Shown: positions 27,676 to 36,635 of the stretch, piece after piece
Position numbering within the stretch: position 1 is the stretch's first letter
Layout: each line of letters opens with the position of its first letter
DNA from: CAWIHS01 sp963836005
GTDB lineage: Bacteria > Pseudomonadota > Gammaproteobacteria > GRL18
NCBI GenBank assembly: GCA_963836005.1
Contig: CAWIHS010000004.1
Coordinates: forward strand, 124,001 to 188,000
DNA: 64,000 nucleotides
Direction of reading: 5' to 3'
Notes under the pieces: model-generated
Seen by the model: only the letters and a program-made list of their open reading frames with translations
What the model was told of the DNA's origin: nothing
Database searches by the model: none
Program-made: the position numbers and the translations under genes

Positions 27676-29697
27676 ATGACAGAGCAACCTGCAAATTTTG
27701 CCGCAAGCTGCAGTTTTTTTATAACTGCCTTCTCGCTGGGTATGGCACTGCTTTGCATCAGCCCAATAGCACTTTCTGCAACTGGAATTGATACCCAGAC
27801 AGCCTCTTCGGGCGAGAATGACACGATGACTCTAACGGGGCACGCACATGAGCATCATCAAGCGGGGACACTTTATGTGTGCCCCATGCATCCCGATGAA
27901 ATCAGTGAAAAACCCGGCTCCTGTGCGCAATGCGGCATGATGCTGGTGCAGCAGACACACACTGCCCAAGGCTCTAATGAGCCTGCCGGGTTGATGCCGG
28001 GGATGCAGCAACAGGATAAGCTTTATATCTGCCCCATGCATCCCGATGAAATCAGTGATACGCCCGGTTCCTGCGCGCAATGCGGCATGTTTCTGGTGCC
28101 CAGCGAGGGGCATGTAGAGCACTCGATGCATCCACACACAGTTTCTAACCCCAACAGCGTCAAGCAGACAGAAAGCACGAGGGATGATGCCATGCCGCAT
28201 GCAAAAATGTCGATGTCCGCAAAGGCTAAGCCGGCACTGTTCTGGGAAAGCAGGGAGCCTCAGCTAAACAAAGAGCCTCAGCCAGACAGAAGGTCTCAAT
28301 CAGGCAGCATGACGATGCATAAACCTGCGGTTTCCGTCCAGGATGCTCAGCCAATGTCAAAAAACATGACCCCGGGGACGATGCTGGCGAAGCCCAGGCA
28401 GGTCATGCTGGAGGATCCTGAGGAGCATGCCCAAAAGCACCAGGATCCAACTTACATCTGCCCCATGCACCCGCAGATCATCAGTAAAGATCCCGACAGT
28501 TCCTGTCCTGTTTGTGGTATGGATCTGGTGGCCAGGGCCACTGGGCAGGATAACCCTGAAGCGGCCAATGTCCAGCAGCCAATCTATATCTGTCCCATGC
28601 ATCCGCAGATCGTGCAGGACGTTTCCGGCAGCTGCCCCATTTGCGGCATGGACCTGGTACCCAGAGAGAACGCCGCACCGTCAGGCGAACATCCTCAGGT
28701 CTTTCTGTCGGCTGCCGTGATCCAGAACATGGGTGTGCGTACCGTGAAGGCACAGCGTAAGATCCTGAGTAAGCAGATACGGACTCAGGGTATAGTCACC
28801 CCCGATGATGATCGTATGCTCTTTATTCACGCCAGGACCGGGGGCTGGATTGAAAAACTCCATTTAATTACCGAGGGTGAGCGAGTGGAACGCAAGGATG
28901 TCCTGGTTGACTTCTATTCCCCCTGGATCAATCAGGTGCAGATGGATTTTATCACCGCTCTGGAAGCCTATGATTTTACGTCCTATGATCCCAGTAAAAA
29001 GACGGAAGTCAGCGCCAGGCTGGATTCCCTGCGTAATTCCCTGCGCCTGCTGAATGTGATGGATATGGATATCATGCGCATTAAAAACAGCCGCAAGGTA
29101 CAGAACACCATTCAGCTGATGGCGCCCCAGGGTGGCATAGTCACTGAATTAGGGGTGCGTGAAGGCACCTATGTAGAGCCCTATCAGTCGATGTTCACGA
29201 TTGTTGACCTCAGTCAGGTGTGGGTGATGGTGGATATCTATGAACATCAGGCCCCCTGGGTCAGAAAAGGCCATCAGGCTGAAATTACCGCCCCTGCGAT
29301 CCCCGGCAGGCAATGGAGCGGGACGATCGACTTTATCTATCCTGAGGTTGATCCCAAAACCCGTACTCTGCGCGCCCGCATCGCTGTGCCCAACCCGGAC
29401 GAGGCACTGCTGTTGAACATGTATGTACAGATTGAACTGTCTGCCAACGCCAGCCAACAGGAGGTGCTGAGCGTACCGCGTGAGGCGGTGATTGTCACCG
29501 GAGAACGTGAGGTGGTGATTAAATCTCTGGGTAAGGGACATTTTCAACCGGTGGAAGTGGTTAGCGGTATCTGGGCCGAAAATCAGGCTGAAATCCTCTC
29601 CGGGCTGAACGAAGGGGATGAGGTGGTTGTCTCCGGTCAGTTCCTGATCGACTCCGAATCCAGCCTGCAGGCCAGTTTTCTGCGTATGTCGGAGTAG
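27676..29697 (+). CDS. cusB: CusB-like RND efflux periplasmic adaptor with four heavy-metal-binding modules
   Basis: A 673-aa membrane fusion protein. The N-terminal 45 residues contain a signal-like hydrophobic stretch. Four HMBD modules of the pattern YxCPMHPxI...CxxCGMxLV are at about 67-91, 117-141, 260-285 and 304-328, joined by linkers rich in His and Met. From about 335 the adaptor follows: beta-barrel, lipoyl and hairpin parts (WIEKLHLITEGERVERKDVL, MAPQGGIVTELGVREGTYV, VDIYEHQAPWVRKGHQAEI). Normal CusB has no or one such module. It would collect Cu(I)/Ag(I) in the periplasm and hand it to CusA, whose gene starts five bases on. No CusC or CusF gene is in the window. Confidence 0.93.
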   Translation: MTEQPANFAASCSFFITAFSLGMALLCISPIALSATGIDTQTASSGENDTMTLTGHAHEHHQAGTLYVCPMHPDEISEKPGSCAQCGMMLVQQTHTAQGSNEPAGLMPGMQQQDKLYICPMHPDEISDTPGSCAQCGMFLVPSEGHVEHSMHPHTVSNPNSVKQTESTRDDAMPHAKMSMSAKAKPALFWESREPQLNKEPQPDRRSQSGSMTMHKPAVSVQDAQPMSKNMTPGTMLAKPRQVMLEDPEEHAQKHQDPTYICPMHPQIISKDPDSSCPVCGMDLVARATGQDNPEAANVQQPIYICPMHPQIVQDVSGSCPICGMDLVPRENAAPSGEHPQVFLSAAVIQNMGVRTVKAQRKILSKQIRTQGIVTPDDDRMLFIHARTGGWIEKLHLITEGERVERKDVLVDFYSPWINQVQMDFITALEAYDFTSYDPSKKTEVSARLDSLRNSLRLLNVMDMDIMRIKNSRKVQNTIQLMAPQGGIVTELGVREGTYVEPYQSMFTIVDLSQVWVMVDIYEHQAPWVRKGHQAEITAPAIPGRQWSGTIDFIYPEVDPKTRTLRARIAVPNPDEALLLNMYVQIELSANASQQEVLSVPREAVIVTGEREVVIKSLGKGHFQPVEVVSGIWAENQAEILSGLNEGDEVVVSGQFLIDSESSLQASFLRMSE

Positions 29698-29702
29698 TTA
29701 TC

Positions 29703-32700
29703 ATGCCGATGCGCATCATCGAGTGGTCACTGAAAAATCGTCTGCTGGTGCTGATTGCCACCCTGTTTATTATGCTGTGGGGATGGTTCTCGCTAAAGGA
29801 AACGCCCCTGGATGCTATCCCCGACCTTTCAGATGTACAGGTTATTATCAAAACCAGTTATCCGGGACAATCCCCCAGGGTCATTGAAAACCAGATCACC
29901 TATCCCATCACCACCACCATGATGTCTGTGCCTGGTACGCGGGTGGTTCGCGGCTACTCCTTTTTCGGTGATTCCTATGTCTATGTGATCTTCGATGATG
30001 ACACCGATATCTATTGGGCCCGCTCCCGAGTGCTGGAATATCTGAACCAGGCCTCGGCGAACCTGCCGGACGGTATAGTGCCGCAGCTTGGACCGGATGC
30101 TTCAGGCGTGGGCTGGATCTACAGTTATGCACTGGTCGATCACAGCGGTCAACAGGATCTCGCGCAGCTTCGCAGCCTGCAGGACTGGTTCCTGAAGTAC
30201 GAATTGCAGGGGATCCAGGGTGTGTCAGAAGTCGCTACAGTTGGCGGCATGGTGAAACAATACCAGGTGGTGCTTAACCCGGAGAAATTGCGCGCTTACG
30301 CTATCCCTGTCTCACGGATCACCGCGGCGATCCGCAATGCCAACCGGGAAGTCGGCGGTTCGGTGATCGAGATGGCTGAATCTGAATATATGCTGCGCAC
30401 CCGCGGTTATATCCGTAGCCTGACGGATATCGAACAGATCCCCATTGATGTGTCTCAGGACGGCATCCCGATTCTGCTGCGGGACCTGGCCCATGTACAG
30501 ATTGGACCCGAGATGCGGCGTGCTGTCGCGGAACTGGATGGACAGGGAGAGGTCACCGGCGGCATTCTGATCATGCGCCATGGTGAGAATGCTCTCACGA
30601 CGATCAAGGCCATCAAAGCAAAGCTGGAAAGTCTGAAATCGGGCCTGCCGCAAGGGGTGGAGATTGTTGAAACCTACGATCGTTCTGAACTGATTGTCAG
30701 TTCTGTTGACCATCTGACAGAAAAGCTGATCCAGGAGCTTGTTGTCATTGCTATTGTCTGCCTCGTGTTCCTGTTTCATATCCGCTCATCCTTCGTCGCC
30801 ATCGTGAGCCTGCCGCTTGGCATACTGATTGCTTTCATCATTATGCGGCAGCAGGGGATCAATGCCAACATCATGTCACTCGGCGGTATTGCTATTACCA
30901 TTGGAGCGATGGTAGATGCCGCCATCGTGATGATCGAAAATGTCCACAAACATCTGGAACGCGCAAGTTTGCCACTGAGCGAAACGCAGCGTTGGGAACT
31001 GATTGCTCAAGCCACGGCAGAAGTCGGACCTGCGCTGTTCTATTCGCTGTTGATCATCACACTTAGCTTTCTGCCGGTGTTTGCTCTGGAAGCACAGGAA
31101 GGCAAGCTGTTCAGTCCCCTGGTTTTCACCAAGACCTTTGCCATGGCGGCGGCGGCCGGACTGTCGGTGACTCTGGTGCCGGTGTTAATGGGTTATTTCA
31201 TTCGCGGCAAGATCCCGGCAGAATCCCGCAACCCGTTAATTCGCGGCCTTATCGCTCTTTACCGGCCGCTGCTGCGTATCGTGCTGCGCATGCCTCGTAC
31301 GGTGTTACTGTTATCCCTGCTGATCCTGGTGAGTATTACGCTCCCGCTATTTGGCATCAAAGGCATACTGATGGAGCCTCTCGAATGGCCAATCCAGCTG
31401 GTTCAGCAGGTGCAGCCTGAGCTGAGTGAGGAGATGCTCATGCAGCTGGAAGAGCAGGAGAATAAATTGGCTCGCTGGTGGCAGAAGAGCTTTTCTGATA
31501 CGCCCTGGCTAGCCCGTCTTGGCAAGGGGCTGGGTTCTGAATTCATGCCCGAGCTGTTCGAAGGCGACCTGATGTATATGCCCACCACTTTGCCCAGTCT
31601 GTCCATTGGTAAGGCCCGCGAACTGCTGCAGCAGACTGACCGCCTGATCCTTCAGACTCCGGAGGTGGAACGGGTGTTCGGCAAAATTGGGCGTGCCGAG
31701 ACTGCCACCGATCCGGCACCGCTGACGATGATCGAAACTTTAATCAAGTTGAAACCCCGGGATGAATGGCGGCCGGGCATGACGCTGGAGAAACTCAAAC
31801 AGGAACTGGATCAGCGGGTCAAATTCCCGGGCTTGACTAACGCCTGGATCATGCCGATCAAGACACGCATAGATATGCTCTCCACCGGCATCAAGACTCC
31901 GGTAGGTGTCAAGGTGGCTGGAAGTGATATTAAAATCATCGAAAAGATCGGCCTGCAGATTGAACAGGTGCTGATGCAGTTACCCGGTACGGCCTCAGCG
32001 TATTCCGAGCGGGTGGCCGGCGGGCGCTACATCGAGATTGTACCGAAACGCCTGGAGGCAGCGCGCCTGGGGCTTAATATAGAAGATATTAACGAAATTG
32101 TCAGCGTGGCCGTCGGCGGCATTAATATTACCCAGACCGTGGAAGGGCTGGAGCGTTACCCGGTAAACCTGCGTTTTCCTCGGGAGCAGCGGGACGATAT
32201 AAGGAAGTTGAGAGATCTGCCGCTGATCACCCGCAGCGGTGCACAGATCCCTCTGAATCAGATTGCAGAAGTTAAGGTGGTGGATGGTCCACCGCTGCTG
32301 AAAAGTGAAAATGGCCGTCTGAATGGCTGGACTTTCGTGGATATTCGCAATGTCGATCTGGGGAGCTATGTACATGAGGCGAAAGAGGCGGTTAAGCAAC
32401 AGGTTGAATTGCCGCCGGGCTATTCAATTGCCTGGTCGGGTCAATACGAATACATGCTCAGGGCCCATGAAAAATTACTCAAGGTGGTGCCAATGACTTT
32501 GTTGATTATCTTTGCGCTGCTATATTTGATTTTTCGCCGGGTCACAGAAGTCATGCTGGTTCTTCTTACCCTGCCGTTTGCTCTGGTCGGTGGTTTCTGG
32601 CTGCTGTTTTTTCTGGACTACCACCTGTCGGTTGCGGTCACCGTTGGCTTTATCGCTCTGGCGGGTGTTGCCGCTGAATTTGGCGTGATCATGCTTATCT

Positions 32701-33023
32701 ACCTTGATAATGCTCTTGACCGGCGCTTTCAGGATGGCCTGTTGAACAACCGTAAGGATCTGGAGCATGCGATTATGGAAGGAGCCGTGCTGAGAGTGCG
32801 CCCTAAAGCGATGACCGTTGCGGTTATCATTGCAGGTCTGCTGCCGATCATGATCAGTGAAGGCAGCGGTTCTGAAGTCATGCAGAGAATCGCTGCACCG
32901 ATGATTGGGGGTATGATCACTGCACCCCTGTTATCGATGTTCGTGATTCCGGCTGCTTACCTGCTCTGGCAGCAGCGGCTGCTGCAACGGAGGGGGAAAA
33001 ATATACCTTCCGTTGAGTCTTGA
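29703..33023 (+). CDS. cusA: CusA-type heavy-metal RND efflux pump
   Basis: An 1106-aa inner-membrane proton-driven pump of the HME-RND family. The start MRIIEWSLKNRLLVL is classical, as are the first periplasmic domain (DLSDVQVIIKTSYPGQSP) and DAAIVMIENVHKHLE in helix 4, with the proton-relay acid of the HME group. It is about 60 residues longer than E. coli CusA; an extra acidic/glutamine-rich stretch (QPELSEEMLMQLEEQENK, near residues 570-590) lies in the loop before the second periplasmic domain. Met/acid-rich metal path residues cannot be assigned with certainty. It is coupled to the upstream adaptor gene. Copper(I) or silver(I) export is the likely role. Confidence 0.95.
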   Translation: MPMRIIEWSLKNRLLVLIATLFIMLWGWFSLKETPLDAIPDLSDVQVIIKTSYPGQSPRVIENQITYPITTTMMSVPGTRVVRGYSFFGDSYVYVIFDDDTDIYWARSRVLEYLNQASANLPDGIVPQLGPDASGVGWIYSYALVDHSGQQDLAQLRSLQDWFLKYELQGIQGVSEVATVGGMVKQYQVVLNPEKLRAYAIPVSRITAAIRNANREVGGSVIEMAESEYMLRTRGYIRSLTDIEQIPIDVSQDGIPILLRDLAHVQIGPEMRRAVAELDGQGEVTGGILIMRHGENALTTIKAIKAKLESLKSGLPQGVEIVETYDRSELIVSSVDHLTEKLIQELVVIAIVCLVFLFHIRSSFVAIVSLPLGILIAFIIMRQQGINANIMSLGGIAITIGAMVDAAIVMIENVHKHLERASLPLSETQRWELIAQATAEVGPALFYSLLIITLSFLPVFALEAQEGKLFSPLVFTKTFAMAAAAGLSVTLVPVLMGYFIRGKIPAESRNPLIRGLIALYRPLLRIVLRMPRTVLLLSLLILVSITLPLFGIKGILMEPLEWPIQLVQQVQPELSEEMLMQLEEQENKLARWWQKSFSDTPWLARLGKGLGSEFMPELFEGDLMYMPTTLPSLSIGKARELLQQTDRLILQTPEVERVFGKIGRAETATDPAPLTMIETLIKLKPRDEWRPGMTLEKLKQELDQRVKFPGLTNAWIMPIKTRIDMLSTGIKTPVGVKVAGSDIKIIEKIGLQIEQVLMQLPGTASAYSERVAGGRYIEIVPKRLEAARLGLNIEDINEIVSVAVGGINITQTVEGLERYPVNLRFPREQRDDIRKLRDLPLITRSGAQIPLNQIAEVKVVDGPPLLKSENGRLNGWTFVDIRNVDLGSYVHEAKEAVKQQVELPPGYSIAWSGQYEYMLRAHEKLLKVVPMTLLIIFALLYLIFRRVTEVMLVLLTLPFALVGGFWLLFFLDYHLSVAVTVGFIALAGVAAEFGVIMLIYLDNALDRRFQDGLLNNRKDLEHAIMEGAVLRVRPKAMTVAVIIAGLLPIMISEGSGSEVMQRIAAPMIGGMITAPLLSMFVIPAAYLLWQQRLLQRRGKNIPSVES

Positions 33024-33101
33024 AAGGCCACTGTTTCTGAAAATTAAAAGCATGACTATCTTTAGTACATACGAAAGAATATAAAATCAGGACAATAGAC
33101 C

Positions 33102-34256
33102 ATGTCATGGAAAGCTTCACTGGATCTTTTTTTACCCAAAAAAAGTAATGTCTCGCTGAACGAAAAACTTTTATCAGCCTTTGGCGGACTGGTTGGCATT
33201 GGAATGATTATGCTGGTCAGTCAGTTTTTTCTTGATGCACAGGCTTTACCCTGGATTGTTGCATCCATGGGAGCTTCTGCAGTGCTGTTATTTGCTGTAC
33301 CCCAGGGGCCTTTATCCCAGCCATGGCCTTTCGTGGGAGGGCATCTGCTTTCTGCTCTTATTGGTATTACGGTGGCCAAACTGGTGCCTGAACCAGCGAT
33401 TGCTGCGGCACTCGCTGTTTCCCTGGCTATTTTTGTCATGTATCTGACCGACTGCCTGCATCCGCCGGGTGGAGCGACTGCTTTAACAGCAGTGGTTGGA
33501 GGGTCTGCAGTGCAAACCCTGGGATATACCTATATATTAACCCCTGTCGCATTGAATGTTGCCGTGTTGCTGGTTTGGGCTCTTTGCATCAATAATATCC
33601 TGCCGAACCGAAGTTATCCTAATGGGATTCAGGACTGGGGTAAAGCTAAAAAACAAAAGCTTTTGCGTTCAAAGTCACCGGCGGTCATTAGTCATAATGA
33701 TTTACATGAAGTGCTCAGTGATATGGATGTGTTTGTTGATATCTCAGAAAACGACCTGAGTTTAATATATTATAAAGCTTTTCAGCATGCACAAAAGAAG
33801 CAGCTGGGAAATATGCTTTGCCGGGATATTATGACTACGGAGCCGATTACGGTTGAATATGATACCGAAGTCGAGGACATTTGGAAGTTGATCGTTAGCC
33901 ATAATATACACGCATTTCCCGTGGTTGATCAGCAGTCTTTTGTGCTGGGTATGATCAGCAGCACTGATTTTTTGCATCAGATTAACGTCACCGAGGAAGT
34001 ATCTATAAAAGAGCAATTGCTCAAATTTATTAAACGTACAGACGGCCTGGAGTCTGAAAAACACGAATATGCCGGGCATCTGATGAGTAAACCGGCCATA
34101 ACCATCAGTGCAGAGCAGCACGTGGTGGATTTATTTGAAATTTTTTACACCCATCAGATCCATCATATTCCGGTGGTGGATCATAATAACAAGCTGGTGG
34201 GGATTATTACTCCTAAAGATTTGCTGGTTGTTTTCCAGTCGCCGGCACCCTCTTGA
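33102..34256 (+). CDS. HPP family membrane protein with two CBS domains
   Basis: A 384-aa protein. Residues about 20-165 form the HPP membrane domain with four to five helices and the diagnostic CLHPPGGATALTAVVGG. Residues about 235-380 form a pair of CBS domains (MTTEPITVEYDTEVEDIW and MSKPAITISAEQHVVDLF). HPP-CBS proteins are thought to transport nitrite or related anions, with CBS domains sensing adenine nucleotides. The nor cluster elsewhere in the window is consistent but not proof. CAGGA precedes the ATG. It is 78 bases after cusA; co-transcription is possible. Confidence 0.88.
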   Translation: MSWKASLDLFLPKKSNVSLNEKLLSAFGGLVGIGMIMLVSQFFLDAQALPWIVASMGASAVLLFAVPQGPLSQPWPFVGGHLLSALIGITVAKLVPEPAIAAALAVSLAIFVMYLTDCLHPPGGATALTAVVGGSAVQTLGYTYILTPVALNVAVLLVWALCINNILPNRSYPNGIQDWGKAKKQKLLRSKSPAVISHNDLHEVLSDMDVFVDISENDLSLIYYKAFQHAQKKQLGNMLCRDIMTTEPITVEYDTEVEDIWKLIVSHNIHAFPVVDQQSFVLGMISSTDFLHQINVTEEVSIKEQLLKFIKRTDGLESEKHEYAGHLMSKPAITISAEQHVVDLFEIFYTHQIHHIPVVDHNNKLVGIITPKDLLVVFQSPAPS

Positions 34257-34373
34257 ACCAGAATGCATTTACTCCTGTAGTCTTTTTGGGTTGTGCTTTA
34301 AATTGCACTTTATCCTTTTTTGTCAATGCTGCAAACCTGACAATATTAAAGCCTCAGTAATGTTAAAAAGGAC

Positions 34374-34402
34374 TTGCTATATCATGCATATAAACCTATA
34401 AT
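34374..34402 (+). promoter_or_regulatory. Probable promoter of the rimP-nusA-infB operon
   Basis: The -35 TTGCTA (34374-34379) and the -10 TATAAT (34397-34402) have the optimal 17-base spacing. They lie about 160 bases upstream of rimP, leaving room for the structured leader. Confidence 0.65.
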
Positions 34403-34454
34403 TTAGCGCATAATTTTCAGGGTAAATCTAATAAGGAATATCCTTTTGAATTAT

Positions 34455-34530
34455 GTGCTTTTGGAGAAATGACAATCTCCGACCTGCCTGGTGCAGGTTA
34501 TCTGAGAGTGGGCCTATGGCCCATTTTTTG
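34455..34530 (+). promoter_or_regulatory. rimP leader with terminator-like hairpin
   Basis: Between promoter and rimP are two hairpins: ACCTGC / GCAGGT (about 34479-34496), and GGGCC-TAT-GGCCC followed by six T (34509-34529). A rimP leader with such a terminal hairpin is known upstream of rimP in Gammaproteobacteria, and attenuation of the operon is plausible. The assignment rests on position and shape. Confidence 0.55.
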
Positions 34531-34564
34531 TTTCTGAAAGAAAAAACTGGGTAACATACATTTT

Positions 34565-35026
34565 ATGGCGGTAAAATCCCGACAACTGGAAGACTTGCTG
34601 GAACCTGTCGTATCCTCTATGGGATATGAATTTGTAGGTCTGGAATATATTTCCCAGGGGCGCCATTCTATTTTGCGTATCTATATCGATACGGAGCAGG
34701 GCGTGGATGTGGATGATTGTGCGAAAGTGAGTCATCAATTGAGCGCTGTTCTGGACGTTGAAGATCCTATTGCCGGTGAATATTCACTGGAAGTCTCTTC
34801 GCCGGGGCTGGACAGGCCTTTGTTCAAGCTGTATCAGTACGGACAGTTTATAGGTCGGGAAGTCAAATTCAGAACTACTCGCCCGCAACTGGAAAATGGT
34901 CAGCGAAAATTCAAAGGCATTATTCAGGGGACAGATGAAGAAAATGTTATTTTTCTCGTTGATCAGACGCAGCTTGTGGTTCCATTTAAAGACATTGAAA
35001 AGGCTAATCTGGTAATGGATTTTTAA
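34565..35026 (+). CDS. rimP: Ribosome maturation factor RimP
   Basis: A 153-aa RimP, needed for maturation of the 30S ribosomal subunit. Conserved parts are the N-terminal domain start LVSSMGYEFVGLEY-type sequence, DDCAKVSHQLSAVLDVEDPI and LEVSSPGLDRPLF. It heads the operon rimP-nusA-infB-rbfA-truB. The length is typical of the family. Confidence 0.96.
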   Translation: MAVKSRQLEDLLEPVVSSMGYEFVGLEYISQGRHSILRIYIDTEQGVDVDDCAKVSHQLSAVLDVEDPIAGEYSLEVSSPGLDRPLFKLYQYGQFIGREVKFRTTRPQLENGQRKFKGIIQGTDEENVIFLVDQTQLVVPFKDIEKANLVMDF

Positions 35027-35114
35027 ATTTTACCAGTAAAGAAAATCGGTTGTTGAATTGTTAATATTGAGTTGGCGCAGTGCCTGAAAAATCTATAATT
35101 ATTAAGGTATTAAA

Positions 35115-36614
35115 ATGAACAAAGAAATTCTCCTGGTCGTTGATGCGGTTTCGCACGAAAGAGGAATTGATAAGGACATTATTTTTCAGGCCCTGGAATC
35201 TGCACTGGCTTCTGCAACGAGGAAAAAAAGCACTAAAGATATAGACGTCCGGGTTGCGATAGATCGTACAACCGGTGATTATGAATCTTTTCGCTGCTGG
35301 CAGGTTCTGGATGATGAGACCGAACCTTTTGAATATTATGATAAACAAATCCTGTTATCACGCGCTTTGCCTGACCATCCGGATATCAAACCGGGCGATG
35401 TTATTGAAGAACCTGTTGAATCCGTGGAATTCGGGCGTATCGCTGCTCAGACTGCTAAACAGGTCATTGTACAAAAAGTCAGGGAAGCCGAACGCAAGCA
35501 GGTTGTAGAAGAATATCAGCACCGTATTGGCGAAATGCTCACCGGCAAAGTCAAACGTATGGAACGTGGGAATATTATTGTCGATTTAGGCAATAATATC
35601 GACGCCATCATCACCCGTCAGGATCTCATACCCAGAGAGCCCATCAGAAACGGGGATCGTGTCAAAGGTTATCTATATGATGTTCAAAGCCAGACTCGCG
35701 GTCCACAATTGAATCTTTCTCGTGTCGTGCCGGAATTTTTAATTCAATTGTTCAAGGTTGAAGTTCCTGAAATTGGTGAAGGTTTGATTGATATTATGAG
35801 TGCTGCCCGTGATCCGGGACTGCGGGCAAAAATTGCTGTCAGAGCCAATGAAGAACGAATTGATCCGATCGGCGCCTGCGTAGGTATGCGCGGGTCTCGT
35901 GTGCAGGTCGTTTCTAATGAGCTCGCTGGTGAGCGGGTTGATATCATTTTATGGGATGAGAATCCAGCTCAATTTGTAATCAATGCCATGTCACCGGCAG
36001 AAGTCCAGTCGATTGTAGTTGATGAAGAAAGCAATACTATGGATATTGCTGTGGATGAAGAACAGCTTTCCCAGGCCATTGGACGTAATGGTCAGAACAT
36101 TAAACTGGCATCACAGCTCACGGGCTGGACCTTAAATGTCATGACCTTAGAGGAAGCTGAAAACAAAAGTAATGATGAGGCGCAGAAAATCCTGGATCAG
36201 TTAATGTCTGATTTAAACATAGATGAGGAAGTAGCTATTATTCTGTTAAATGAAGGCTTTACCACACTGGATGAAGTTGCCTATGTGCCTTTACAGGAAA
36301 TGCTGGAAATTGAGGAATTTGATGAAGAAATCATTCTCTCATTACGTGAAAGAGCTAAAGATATATTGTTGACCCGGGCTATTTCTGATGAGGAGCAGCT
36401 CAGTGATGATGAGCCGGCTGCTGATTTGCTGGAAATGGAAGGAATGGACGAACAATTGGCACATAAGTTGGCATCCAGAGGGATTATCTGCATGGAAGAC
36501 CTGGCAGAGCAGTCCGTTGATGAACTAATTGAGATTCAGGGGGTGGGTGAAAAGCGTGCTGCTGAATTAATTATGACGGCGAGAGCACCATGGTTTGCAG
36601 ATGATGAACAATAA
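35115..36614 (+). CDS. nusA: Transcription termination/antitermination factor NusA
   Basis: A 499-aa NusA. In order: N-terminal RNA polymerase-binding domain (1-130), S1 domain (GKVKRMERGNIIVDLG), KH1 and KH2 (IGACVGMRGSRVQVVSNEL, AIGRNGQNIKLASQLTGW), and two C-terminal acidic repeats with helix-hairpin-helix character, as in E. coli. The acidic C-terminus binds the alpha subunit or self-inhibits RNA binding. It is 88 bases after rimP and 21 before infB. Confidence 0.97.
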   Translation: MNKEILLVVDAVSHERGIDKDIIFQALESALASATRKKSTKDIDVRVAIDRTTGDYESFRCWQVLDDETEPFEYYDKQILLSRALPDHPDIKPGDVIEEPVESVEFGRIAAQTAKQVIVQKVREAERKQVVEEYQHRIGEMLTGKVKRMERGNIIVDLGNNIDAIITRQDLIPREPIRNGDRVKGYLYDVQSQTRGPQLNLSRVVPEFLIQLFKVEVPEIGEGLIDIMSAARDPGLRAKIAVRANEERIDPIGACVGMRGSRVQVVSNELAGERVDIILWDENPAQFVINAMSPAEVQSIVVDEESNTMDIAVDEEQLSQAIGRNGQNIKLASQLTGWTLNVMTLEEAENKSNDEAQKILDQLMSDLNIDEEVAIILLNEGFTTLDEVAYVPLQEMLEIEEFDEEIILSLRERAKDILLTRAISDEEQLSDDEPAADLLEMEGMDEQLAHKLASRGIICMEDLAEQSVDELIEIQGVGEKRAAELIMTARAPWFADDEQ

Positions 36615-36635
36615 TACAGGGCGAGGAAAGTTATT

